Below are positions 38,733-48,620 of a stretch of DNA of 64,000 nt, piece by piece. The notes beneath the pieces are model-generated. The model was given only the letters and a program-made list of their open reading frames with translations. It did no database searches and was not told where the DNA came from. Source of the DNA: Acidovorax sp. 69 (GTDB lineage Bacteria > Pseudomonadota > Gammaproteobacteria > Burkholderiales > Burkholderiaceae_C); the NCBI RefSeq assembly GCF_002797445.1, contig NZ_PGEP01000001.1, positions 2,480,501-2,544,500 on the forward strand, read 5' to 3'. The stretch's first letter is position 1. Every line of letters starts with the position of its first letter. The position numbers were made by a program, and so were the translations under genes.

Positions 38733-39854
38733 ATGACCCATCTTTCCACCCCCTCCAACACCACCACCCGCCACGCCATTACCATCCTGGGCGCGGGCCA
38801 CATCGGCTTTGCCATGGCGCTGCTGCTGCAGCAAACGGGCGACTACGACACCCTGGTGGTGGACCGCGATCCGGTGCGATTGGCAGAGGTGGCCACCTTG
38901 GGGGTATCCACCCGGCTGGCCACGGACAACGCCAGCCTGCAAGCCGCCATCGGTGGCCGTTTTGCCGTGCTCAACGCTCTGCCGTTTCACTGCGCCGTGC
39001 CCGTGGCCACCCTGTGCGCGGCGGCAGGCGTGCACTACTTTGATCTGACGGAGGATGTGCAAAGCACCCAAGCCATTCGCGCACTGGCGGCCAACGCCCG
39101 CAGCGTGCTCATGCCGCAATGTGGCCTGGCACCGGGCTTCATCGGCATCGTGGGCCACGACCTGGCCCGGCGTTTTGACACCCTGCACTCGCTGCGCATG
39201 CGCGTGGGTGCGCTGCCGCGTTATCCGCAAGGCGCGCTGCGCTACAACCTGACCTGGAGCACCGAAGGCCTCATCAACGAATACTGCAACCCCTGCGAGG
39301 CGATAGTGGACGGGGTGCGCACCACCGTGCCCGCGCTGGAGGGGCTGGAGACCTTTGCGCTCGATGGCGTGGAGTACGAGGCCTTCAATACCTCGGGCGG
39401 CCTGGGCACGCTCACCGAAACGCTGGCGGGCAAGGCGCGGCAGGTGGATTACCAGTCCATCCGCTACCCCGGCCACAACGCGATCCTGAAACTGCTGCTC
39501 AACGACCTGCGCCTGCGCGACCGGCGCGATCTGCTCAAGGACATTCTGGAAACGGCCATCCCCACCACGGACCAGGATGTGATCGTGGTGTTTGCCACCG
39601 CTTCGGGTCTGAAAGGCGGACGGCTGGTGCAGGAGTCTTACTCGGCGCACATCGTGGGCACCGAGCTGGCGGGGCACCGGTTGAGCGCCATTCAGCTCAC
39701 CACAGCGGCGGGTATCTGCACGGCGCTGGACCTGGTGGCTGACGGGCGTTTGCCGCAGCGCGGCTTCGTGGGCCAGGAGTCCGTGGCGCTGGCGGACTTC
39801 CTGGCGAACCGGTTTGGGGTGGCCTACGCCGGGGACGAAGCGTCGGTGCATTGA
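38733..39854 (+). CDS. Saccharopine dehydrogenase family protein (lysine dehydrogenase-like)
   Basis: NAD(P)-dependent dehydrogenase of 373 residues. An N-terminal Rossmann motif ILGAGHIGFAMALLL is followed by an acidic cofactor residue (VVDRDP). The catalytic-domain segments are VHYFDLTED, MPQCGLAPGFIGIVGHDLA, YCNPCEAIVDG and TSGGLGTLTETLAG, as in lysine 6-dehydrogenase and saccharopine reductase relatives. GGGAG at 38721-38725 sets the ATG at 38733. The divergent Lrp-type regulator suggests amino-acid-responsive lysine or related catabolism. Carboxynorspermidine-type enzymes share the fold, so substrate is uncertain. Confidence 0.82.
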   Translation: MTHLSTPSNTTTRHAITILGAGHIGFAMALLLQQTGDYDTLVVDRDPVRLAEVATLGVSTRLATDNASLQAAIGGRFAVLNALPFHCAVPVATLCAAAGVHYFDLTEDVQSTQAIRALAANARSVLMPQCGLAPGFIGIVGHDLARRFDTLHSLRMRVGALPRYPQGALRYNLTWSTEGLINEYCNPCEAIVDGVRTTVPALEGLETFALDGVEYEAFNTSGGLGTLTETLAGKARQVDYQSIRYPGHNAILKLLLNDLRLRDRRDLLKDILETAIPTTDQDVIVVFATASGLKGGRLVQESYSAHIVGTELAGHRLSAIQLTTAAGICTALDLVADGRLPQRGFVGQESVALADFLANRFGVAYAGDEASVH

Positions 39855-39894
39855 CGACAGGGCCGTGCCGCATCGACCCCTGCAGGGCCCTGGC

Positions 39895-41757
39895 TCAGCG
39901 GCCCCCAGGCTTTTGGTACATCCCCTCGATGGGCTGCGCAAAAAACGTCATCAGGTTGTTGCGCTTGAGCTTGAGCGTGGGGGTCATGAAGGTGTTTTCA
40001 ATCGTCCACGGTTCGAGTGTCAGGTGAATGGCGCGTGGGACAGCATAACGGGCAAAGCTGGCGGTGTTCTTCTCGATGCGGGCCAGCACGGCGCGGTGCA
40101 CGCTGGGTTGGTTCAGGCTGTCGGCCGCTTGCGGGTTCAGGCCCAGGTCAGCGGCCAGGCGCTGCCATTCGTCGGTCTTGAGAACCGCCACACAGGCGAT
40201 GAAGGGGCGGTTTTCGCCCACCACAAAGGCTTGCTCCAACAGCGGATCGGCCAGCAAGGCCAGTTCCAGGTCGCCGGGCGGGATCTTTTCACCGGTTGAA
40301 GTAACGATGATTTCCTTGATACGCCCTCGGATGTAAATGCGGCCGTTCACGATGTCAGCTTGGTCACCCGTGCCCAACCAGCCGTCGGCGCTCAGGATCT
40401 TGGCGGTGTCTTCGGGGCGTTTCCAGTAGCCCTTCATCACGATGGGGCCGCGCACCTGCAGCTCGCGGTTGTCGCCAATGCGCACCTCCACGCCCGACAG
40501 GGCCTTGCCCACGCAAGCGGGATCGTTGTCGCTCAGTGCGTTGACCGCTACCACGGGGGCCGTCTCGGTCATGCCGTAGCCTTGCACCAGGGGCAGGCCC
40601 AGGCCCAGAAAGCACTTGGCGATGGTGGGCGACAGCGGGGCGCCACCGCTCACGGCGACGCGTACGCGGCCACCAAATTGCGCCAGCAGCGGCTGGGCCA
40701 CCAAGGCCCGCAATACCGGCCAAGGCAGGGCCGCCATCCAGCCGGCGGCCCGGCTGCTGTCGTCTGGTGTGGGAGCAGGCAGGCCCTGGGCGGCACAAAA
40801 GCGCGCCCAGCCCTTGTTTTGCGCCGCTTCATACAGCTGCATCTTCCAGGGCGTGGGGGATAGTTTTTCGAGCAGCTTGGCGTGGATGCGTTCGTAGATG
40901 CGGGGCACCGACACCAACACCGTCGGACGCACGGTTTTCAGATCTTCGGCCAGCAAAGGGACCGACCGTGCATAGGCCACGCAGCTGCCTGCGGCAATGG
41001 GCAGGTAGTAACCGCCCGTGCGCTCAAAGGTGTGCGACAGCGGCAGGAATGACAGGAACACATCGTCCAGCGTGGGCGCGATGCGGTCGAGCGACGCCTT
41101 CACGTCGCTGACCACATTGCGGTGCGTCAGCATCACCCCTTTGGGTTTGCCGGTGGTACCCGAGGTGTAGACGATGGCGGCCAGGTCATCCGCCTGCGGC
41201 GCCTGGGGCGTGGGGGCACTGCCGGCGTGCGCTGCACCCGCAAGCCACTGCGCCAGCGAACCCACAGCAGGCTCGTCGCCAGAACCTGCCGTGGCTTTGA
41301 ACGTCGATGTGTCGTCGTCGGTGATGACCACTGCGCGCAAGGCCGGGAACGGTGTGCCCACGGCCCGGATCTTCTCCCACTGCTCGGCCTGGCCCAGGAT
41401 GAGCATCGAGGCTTCGCAGTCGGCCAGGATGTAGGCAATGCTGCCAGGGTTGTCGATCGCATGCAGGGGCACAGGCACACAGCCCGTGGCCAGCGTGGAC
41501 TGGTCGGCACACATGGCGTTGAGCCCGTTGGGCAGCAAGATGGCCACGCGCGCCGCAGCAGGCAACTGCAGGGCCAGCAGCGCTTGTGTCCAGGCGTCAA
41601 CACGCCGCGTAGTGTCGGCCCAGGTCAGGCTGACCCAGGTGTGGGTGTGTGGATCAAAGGCGCGATAGGCCTCCGAATCCGGGGTGCGGGCGGCGCGGTA
41701 GGCGAGAAGCTGGGGCAGCGTCTGGACGCTGGCGATATCGGGAGGGGAGGGGGTCAT
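39895..41757 (-). CDS. Long-chain fatty acid-CoA ligase (AMP-forming)
   Basis: ANL-superfamily acyl-CoA synthetase of 620 residues, activating a fatty acid with ATP and CoA. Motifs: P-loop-like YTSGTTGKPKGVMLTHRN, FLPLSHTFERTGGYY, the VQGYGMTETAPVV adenylation motif, WLGTGDQADI, GRIKEIIVTSTGEKIPP and a C-terminal lysine in TLKLKRNNL. Resembles FadD15/bacterial long-chain ligases (FAA1-like) more than classic FadD. ATG 41757 (MTPSPPDIAS) is chosen over a frame open to 42294, which would cross the divergent Sel1 gene. Convergent with the dehydrogenase gene with 40 bases between. Confidence 0.92.
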   Translation of the reverse strand: MTPSPPDIASVQTLPQLLAYRAARTPDSEAYRAFDPHTHTWVSLTWADTTRRVDAWTQALLALQLPAAARVAILLPNGLNAMCADQSTLATGCVPVPLHAIDNPGSIAYILADCEASMLILGQAEQWEKIRAVGTPFPALRAVVITDDDTSTFKATAGSGDEPAVGSLAQWLAGAAHAGSAPTPQAPQADDLAAIVYTSGTTGKPKGVMLTHRNVVSDVKASLDRIAPTLDDVFLSFLPLSHTFERTGGYYLPIAAGSCVAYARSVPLLAEDLKTVRPTVLVSVPRIYERIHAKLLEKLSPTPWKMQLYEAAQNKGWARFCAAQGLPAPTPDDSSRAAGWMAALPWPVLRALVAQPLLAQFGGRVRVAVSGGAPLSPTIAKCFLGLGLPLVQGYGMTETAPVVAVNALSDNDPACVGKALSGVEVRIGDNRELQVRGPIVMKGYWKRPEDTAKILSADGWLGTGDQADIVNGRIYIRGRIKEIIVTSTGEKIPPGDLELALLADPLLEQAFVVGENRPFIACVAVLKTDEWQRLAADLGLNPQAADSLNQPSVHRAVLARIEKNTASFARYAVPRAIHLTLEPWTIENTFMTPTLKLKRNNLMTFFAQPIEGMYQKPGGR

Positions 41758-42036
41758 CAAACTCTGTAAGGGTCGCGCGAAGCAGCTTGCGCAGTGTCTC
41801 GAAAAAGCCTGGGAATCATATCCAGCACCAGCGCAATCCCACGCTCGCGGTTTGCGTGGTTTGTCAGAAATGGTGTGTTCCTGTTTGCGCAATGGTGAGT
41901 GCGCGCGCCACTTGGCAGGCACTGTCGCAGTCCGAAACACCACCCCACCTTTAGAATTTTCTCCATGGGGATGCGGCCTTGCCTTTGCCGGGGCGCGGGA
42001 TGGCCATTCACCATTGCAGAAGTACAAGGGGAGCCT

Positions 42037-42849
42037 ATGAAAATGAACCGTCCAAAAATTCTGAATATTCTTTTGGCCGCACTGTTGCTGGCTCTGGTCT
42101 TCTTTGCTTGGAGCAATGCGACACGTTATGGAAACCGTGCCCAAAAAGCCGAAAACTATGTGCTGGCGAAGATGTGGTACCTCATTGCTGCTCACACCGG
42201 GGATGCCGCAGCGCAGAACAATTTGGCGGGCTTTTACGCGGAGGGGAGGGGAGGCGGCCGCAACGACAGGTTGGCAGTCAAGTGGTTTGAGCAAGCGTCA
42301 GCAGCCGGGGTCTCTGCAGCCAAGTTTAATTTGTCCAATTTTTACGAAGAAGGACGGGGTGTGCCCCGAAATATTCACAAAGCCACGGCGCTACTGGAGG
42401 AGCTGGCAAAAGAAAGAGATGCGGTGGCTGCATTCAACCTGGGGCATATCTATGCAACGGGGCGTGATGACTTTCCCCAAGATATGGAAAAGGCCATTGG
42501 CTGGTACGAGAAATCTGCGCACATGGGCTATGCGTCAGCACAGTACAACCTGGGAGCCATCTACGCCCAAGGCACTGGCGGCGTCCCCAAGGATTTTGCT
42601 CTTGCGGGCCAGTGGGTTCTGAAGGCAGCGCAGAAAAATCACAGCAAAGCCCAGATGGACTATGGCTTCATGCAACTGGCCGGGATTGGGGTCACTGAAA
42701 ACCGAACAGAGGGCATTCAATGGCTGACAAAGGCTGGCAACGACCCGGCTACTTTGAAACTAATGAAGGAGCGACTCGCGCTGATCTGCGCAAGCGCACC
42801 GGGCGCAGTGGAGAAAGAGCCTTGCACCGGGTGGATGAAGGGTCGCTAA
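42037..42849 (+). CDS. Sel1-repeat protein with N-terminal membrane anchor
   Basis: A 270-residue protein: one N-terminal helix (about residues 8-25, LNILLAALLLALVFFAW) that may be an uncleaved anchor or signal, then about five Sel1-like repeats (36-residue helical pairs). Repeat cores include AAQNNLAGFYAEGRG, AAKFNLSNFYEEGRGVPRN, AAFNLGHIYATGRD and SAQYNLGAIYAQGTGGVPKD. A conserved-looking Cys pair sits at the C terminus (LICASAP, KEPCTGW). AAGGGGAG precedes ATG 42037. Base and codon use is visibly less GC-rich than its neighbours, hinting at transfer or relaxed selection. Sel1 proteins mediate protein interactions; partner unknown. Confidence 0.87.
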   Translation: MKMNRPKILNILLAALLLALVFFAWSNATRYGNRAQKAENYVLAKMWYLIAAHTGDAAAQNNLAGFYAEGRGGGRNDRLAVKWFEQASAAGVSAAKFNLSNFYEEGRGVPRNIHKATALLEELAKERDAVAAFNLGHIYATGRDDFPQDMEKAIGWYEKSAHMGYASAQYNLGAIYAQGTGGVPKDFALAGQWVLKAAQKNHSKAQMDYGFMQLAGIGVTENRTEGIQWLTKAGNDPATLKLMKERLALICASAPGAVEKEPCTGWMKGR

Positions 42850-42885
42850 AAACAGGGAAATGAAGTACGTGCCTATTTGACAGGC

Positions 42886-42908
42886 TGCGCTTTGGGGGTC
42901 AAAGCGCA
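42886..42908. other. Perfect hairpin between convergent genes
   Basis: TGCGCTTTG-ggggt-CAAAGCGCA, 9-bp perfect stem, between the Sel1 and GntR genes. No T run on either strand, so it is not a standard intrinsic terminator. It may be a remnant of the dispersed repeat family or a transcript-stabilising hairpin. Confidence 0.5.
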
Positions 42909-42945
42909 AACGATCCAAAATCAAAAGGCTTCCTTGGCGAGCGGC

Positions 42946-43587
42946 TCAATCCGGAGTCGCCGCTTCCAGTCCCTGCGCAAAATGCGCTTGCATGGCCTTC
43001 ACGGTGGCCTTGCCATCGCGCGCCACCATGCCAGCCAGGATGGCGCGGTGCTCGTTCAGCGAGTCTTCAATGCGCCCCTGCTTGAGTAGCGAGTTGTGGC
43101 GGTTGAGTTTCATCACTTTGCGCAGGTCGGCCACCATCTGACTGCGCCAGCGGTTGTCGGCCAGCTCCAGCAGCAGCATGTGAAACCGCTCGTTCACCGC
43201 AAAAAACCGCTCGCGCTCGGCTGCGGCGGCTTCCAGTTCGGCGTGCAGGTCCTGCAGCTCTTTCAGTTGTTGTGGGGTGGCGGTGGTGGCCACCACGCCT
43301 GCCGCGTCGCTCTCCAGCAGGCTGAGCAGGTGGTACACGTCGCGCAGGTCTTTTTCGCTCATTTCGGTCACATAGGCGCCACGGCGCACCTTCATCGTGA
43401 CCAGGCCTTCGGCCGCCAGCACCTTCAGCGCCTCGCGCAGGGGGGTGCGGCTGATACCGAACTCCTCGGCAATCTTCAATTCGTCGATCCAGCTACCGGG
43501 CTCCAGCTCGCGGCGGAAGATGCGCTGGCGCAATTGCTCGGCCACTTCTTCATAGAGCGCGCGGGGAGTGAGGGTGAGGGCAGACAT
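42946..43587 (-). CDS. GntR family regulator (FCD/FadR subfamily)
   Basis: A 213-residue repressor: N-terminal winged helix (LYEEVAEQLRQRIFRRELEPG, shown in part as RRELEPGSWIDELKIAEEF; recognition region SRTPLREALKVLAAEGLV) and a C-terminal all-helical FCD domain with metal/ligand residues (NERFHMLLLELADN, NEHRAILAGM). Start ATG 43587 (MSALTLTPRAL). Divergent from the methylmalonyl-CoA mutase operon, which it most likely controls in response to a propionate- or methylmalonate-derived ligand. An AT-rich inverted repeat in the shared promoter region is a candidate binding site. Confidence 0.92.
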   Translation of the reverse strand: MSALTLTPRALYEEVAEQLRQRIFRRELEPGSWIDELKIAEEFGISRTPLREALKVLAAEGLVTMKVRRGAYVTEMSEKDLRDVYHLLSLLESDAAGVVATTATPQQLKELQDLHAELEAAAAERERFFAVNERFHMLLLELADNRWRSQMVADLRKVMKLNRHNSLLKQGRIEDSLNEHRAILAGMVARDGKATVKAMQAHFAQGLEAATPD

Positions 43588-43619
43588 GGGTGGATTGTAA
43601 GCGGGCAATAATATTTTGA

Positions 43620-43638
43620 ATCAATAATTATAAATGAT
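43620..43638. promoter_or_regulatory. Candidate GntR operator in the mutase promoter region
   Basis: A 19-base AT-rich imperfect palindrome, ATCA...TGAT around AATTAT, with 14 of 19 positions symmetric. It lies 33 bases upstream of the gntR start and about 70 upstream of the mutase start, in an AT-rich island (43606-43650) that also contains TTGAAT as a possible -35 element. Confidence 0.45.
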
Positions 43639-43706
43639 GTAAACTCGCCACCACATCGGGGCATGCCCTGAGACCGTCCAACGCCATCTTCGGAGAAGCC
43701 CTCGCC

Positions 43707-45871
<2,165 letters not shown>

Positions 45872-45875
<4 letters not shown>

Positions 45876-46897
45876 CCCCAGGCGCGTTGTTGGAGGGCAT
45901 GTTGCATGGCAATCCTGCCGTGCAGCGCCGCGCCCTATCCAAAGCCATCACCCTGCTGGAATCGACGCGGCCGGACCACCGTGCGCAAGGTGACGCGTTG
46001 CTCACGCAGCTGCTGCCGCACACCGGCAAGGCGTTTCGCCTCGGTATCAGTGGTGTGCCGGGCGTGGGCAAATCCACGTTCATCGAAGCGCTGGGCCTGC
46101 ACCTGATCGGCCTGGGCCATCGTGTGGCGGTGCTCACCATCGACCCGTCGAGTACGGTGTCGGGTGGCTCCATCCTGGGCGACAAGACGCGCATGGAGCA
46201 CTTGTCGGTGCACGAGAAAGCCTACATCCGACCCAGCCCATCGAGCGGCACGCTGGGCGGCGTGGCAGAAAAAACCCGCGAGGCCATGCTGGTCTGCGAG
46301 GCCGCAGGCTACGACGTGGTCATCGTCGAAACCGTGGGCGTAGGCCAGAGCGAGATTGCGGTGGCGGGTATGACGGACATGTTCGCGTTGATGCAGCTGC
46401 CCAACGCGGGCGACGACCTGCAGGCCATCAAGAAGGGCGTGATGGAGATTGCCGACCTGGTGGTCATCAACAAGGCCGACATCGACAAGAACGCCGCCAC
46501 GCGGGCCGAGGCGCAAATCACTTCCAGCCTGCGCCTGCTGGGCATGCATGGCAACCCCGACCACGCCACGCATGGCGCGCTGTGGCAGCCGCGCGTGCTG
46601 CAGATCAGTGCGCTTCTGGGACAGGGCGTGGATGCATTCTGGGCCGCTGTAACGCTGTTCCGCGAGATGCAGACCGCCAACGGCCGGCTGGCCTTGCGCC
46701 GCGAAAAGCAGTCGCTCGCCTGGATGTGGGAGCGCATCGACGCGGGCCTCAAGCTCGCGTTTCGCCAGCACCCACAGGTCAAGGAACTGCTGCCCCAGTT
46801 GCAGGCTGACGTGGCCGCAGGGCGCATCGCGGCGTCCACTGCTGCAAGAAATTTGCTGCTAGCGCAAGCCAGTCAAGCGCAAGCAGCTATCAAATAA
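45872..46897 (+). CDS. meaB: Methylmalonyl-CoA mutase chaperone GTPase MeaB (ArgK family)
   Basis: G3E P-loop GTPase that loads and protects the mutase B12 cofactor. The 341-residue protein has Walker [11 protein letters not shown], switch segments [20 protein letters not shown] and [13 protein letters not shown], Walker [13 protein letters not shown] and the base-specificity NKAD. Start is GTG 45872, overlapping the mutase stop. The last residues ([13 protein letters not shown]) and the stop codon TAA are encoded by dispersed repeat copy 9, so the native C terminus has been replaced or extended by the element. Confidence 0.96.
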
Positions 46898-46905
46898 ATA
46901 GTAAA
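46855..46905 (+). repeat. Dispersed palindromic repeat, copy 9 (end of meaB)
   Basis: GCTGCTAGCGCAAGCC, spacer, AAGCGCAAGC, AGCTATCAAATAAATAGTAA. An excellent consensus match. It is read as Ala-Ile-Lys then TAA, supplying the meaB stop codon, and runs into the pccB leader. Confidence 0.88.
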
Positions 46906-46932
46906 CACCAACCGATTCACCAAAGGACGACC

Positions 46933-48465
46933 ATGCAAGACATCCTGGAACAACTGGAGAAAAAGCGTGCCCTGGCACGCCTGGGCGGCGGGCAAAAGCG
47001 CATTGATGCGCAGCACGCCAAGGGCAAGCTCACCGCGCGCGAGCGCATTGAGCTGCTGCTGGACGACGGCACGTTCGAAGAATGGGACATGTTTGTCGAG
47101 CACCGCTGCACCGACTTCGGCATGGAGGACAACAAGATCCCCGGCGACGGCGTGGTCACAGGCTACGGCATGATCAACGGCCGCCTGGTGTTCGTGTTCA
47201 GCCAGGACTTCACGGTGTTCGGCGGTGCCTTGAGCGAAACCCATGCTGAGAAAATCTGCAAGGTGATGGACCAGGCCATGAAGGTGGGCGCACCGGTCAT
47301 CGGCCTCAACGACTCGGGCGGCGCGCGCATTCAGGAAGGTGTGGCCAGCCTGGGCGGCTATGCCGATGTGTTCCAGAAGAACGTGCTGGCCAGCGGCGTG
47401 GTCCCCCAGATCAGCATGATCATGGGCCCCAGCGCCGGTGGCGCCGTGTATTCGCCCGCCATGACGGACTTCATCTTCATGGTGAAGGACAGTTCGTACA
47501 TGTTCGTGACCGGCCCCGACGTGGTCAAAACCGTGACGCACGAAGAAGTCACGGCCGAGGAGCTGGGCGGCGCCATCACCCACACCACCAAGAGCGGTGT
47601 GGCCGACATGGCCTTCGAGAACGACGTGGAGGCGCTGATGATGCTGCGCCGCCTGTACAACTACCTGCCGCTCAACAACCGCGAAAAAGCCCCGGTGCGC
47701 CCCAGCAACGACCCGGCCGACCGCATGGACCTGAGCCTGGACACCCTGGTGCCCGCCAACGCCAACCAGCCCTACGACATGAAGGAGCTGATCGTCAAAA
47801 CCGTGGACGACGGCGACTTCTTTGAGCTGCAGCCCGAATACGCCAAGAACATCGTCATCGGCTTTGCCCGCATGGAAGGCCAGACCGTGGGCATCGTGGC
47901 CAACCAGCCGCTGGTGCTGGCGGGTTGCCTGGACATCAAGTCCAGCATCAAGGCGGCGCGTTTTGTGCGCTTTTGTGATGCGTTCAACATCCCCGTCATC
48001 ACCTTTGTCGATGTGCCCGGCTTCATGCCCGGCACCTCGCAAGAGTACGGCGGCATCATCAAGCATGGCGCCAAGCTGCTGTACGCGTACGCAGAGTGCA
48101 CCGTGCCCAAGATCACCGTCATTACCCGCAAGGCCTACGGCGGCGCGTACGACGTGATGAGCTCCAAGCACCTGCGCGGCGACGTGAACCTGGCCTGGCC
48201 CAACGCCGAAATCGCCGTGATGGGCGCCAAGGGCGCGGTGGAAATCATCTTCCGCGAAGACAAGAACGACCCCGTCAAGCTGGCTGCGCGTGAGGCGGAA
48301 TACAAAGAGCGCTTTGCCAACCCGTTTGTGGCCAGTGCGCGCGGGTTTATCGACGATGTGATCCTGCCGCACGAGACACGCAAGCGCATCTGCCGCTCGC
48401 TGGTGATGCTGCGGGACAAGAAGCTGGAGAACCCCTGGCGCAAGCACGGCAACATTCCCCTTTGA
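46933..48465 (+). CDS. pccB: Propionyl-CoA carboxylase beta chain
   Basis: Carboxyltransferase subunit converting propionyl-CoA to methylmalonyl-CoA with biotin-bound CO2. The 510-residue protein has two crotonase-fold halves. It shows [20 protein letters not shown] (in part), [12 protein letters not shown], the acyl-CoA oxyanion segment [38 protein letters not shown] (shown in part) and [16 protein letters not shown]. The PccB-type AGGAVYSPA and the methylmalonyl neighbours favour propionyl over acetyl specificity. AAGGA precedes ATG 46933. The 155 bases before pccA contain no gene. Confidence 0.96.
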   Translation: MQDILEQLEKKRALARLGGGQKRIDAQHAKGKLTARERIELLLDDGTFEEWDMFVEHRCTDFGMEDNKIPGDGVVTGYGMINGRLVFVFSQDFTVFGGALSETHAEKICKVMDQAMKVGAPVIGLNDSGGARIQEGVASLGGYADVFQKNVLASGVVPQISMIMGPSAGGAVYSPAMTDFIFMVKDSSYMFVTGPDVVKTVTHEEVTAEELGGAITHTTKSGVADMAFENDVEALMMLRRLYNYLPLNNREKAPVRPSNDPADRMDLSLDTLVPANANQPYDMKELIVKTVDDGDFFELQPEYAKNIVIGFARMEGQTVGIVANQPLVLAGCLDIKSSIKAARFVRFCDAFNIPVITFVDVPGFMPGTSQEYGGIIKHGAKLLYAYAECTVPKITVITRKAYGGAYDVMSSKHLRGDVNLAWPNAEIAVMGAKGAVEIIFREDKNDPVKLAAREAEYKERFANPFVASARGFIDDVILPHETRKRICRSLVMLRDKKLENPWRKHGNIPL

Positions 48466-48620
48466 GCGGCACTGCCACAGCCCTTGGGGCGTCGTTGCCA
48501 GACCTTGTCGTAGCGCTGCTACTGCCTGCGGTCCGGCGCCTAGCCCCAACCGCTTCGCTGGGCTGTGCCAGCACCTAACCCAACACGTTTCGGGTAAGAG
48601 CCCTTGGAAAGAGACACAAC

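Noticed and set aside
39855..39894. Inverted GGGCC motifs between the dehydrogenase and acyl-CoA ligase genes as a terminator.
   Set aside because: Arms are short, the spacer is long and no T tract is present.
42886..42908. Hairpin between the Sel1 and GntR genes as an intrinsic terminator.
   Set aside because: Stem is perfect but no T run follows on either strand; recorded only as a hairpin.
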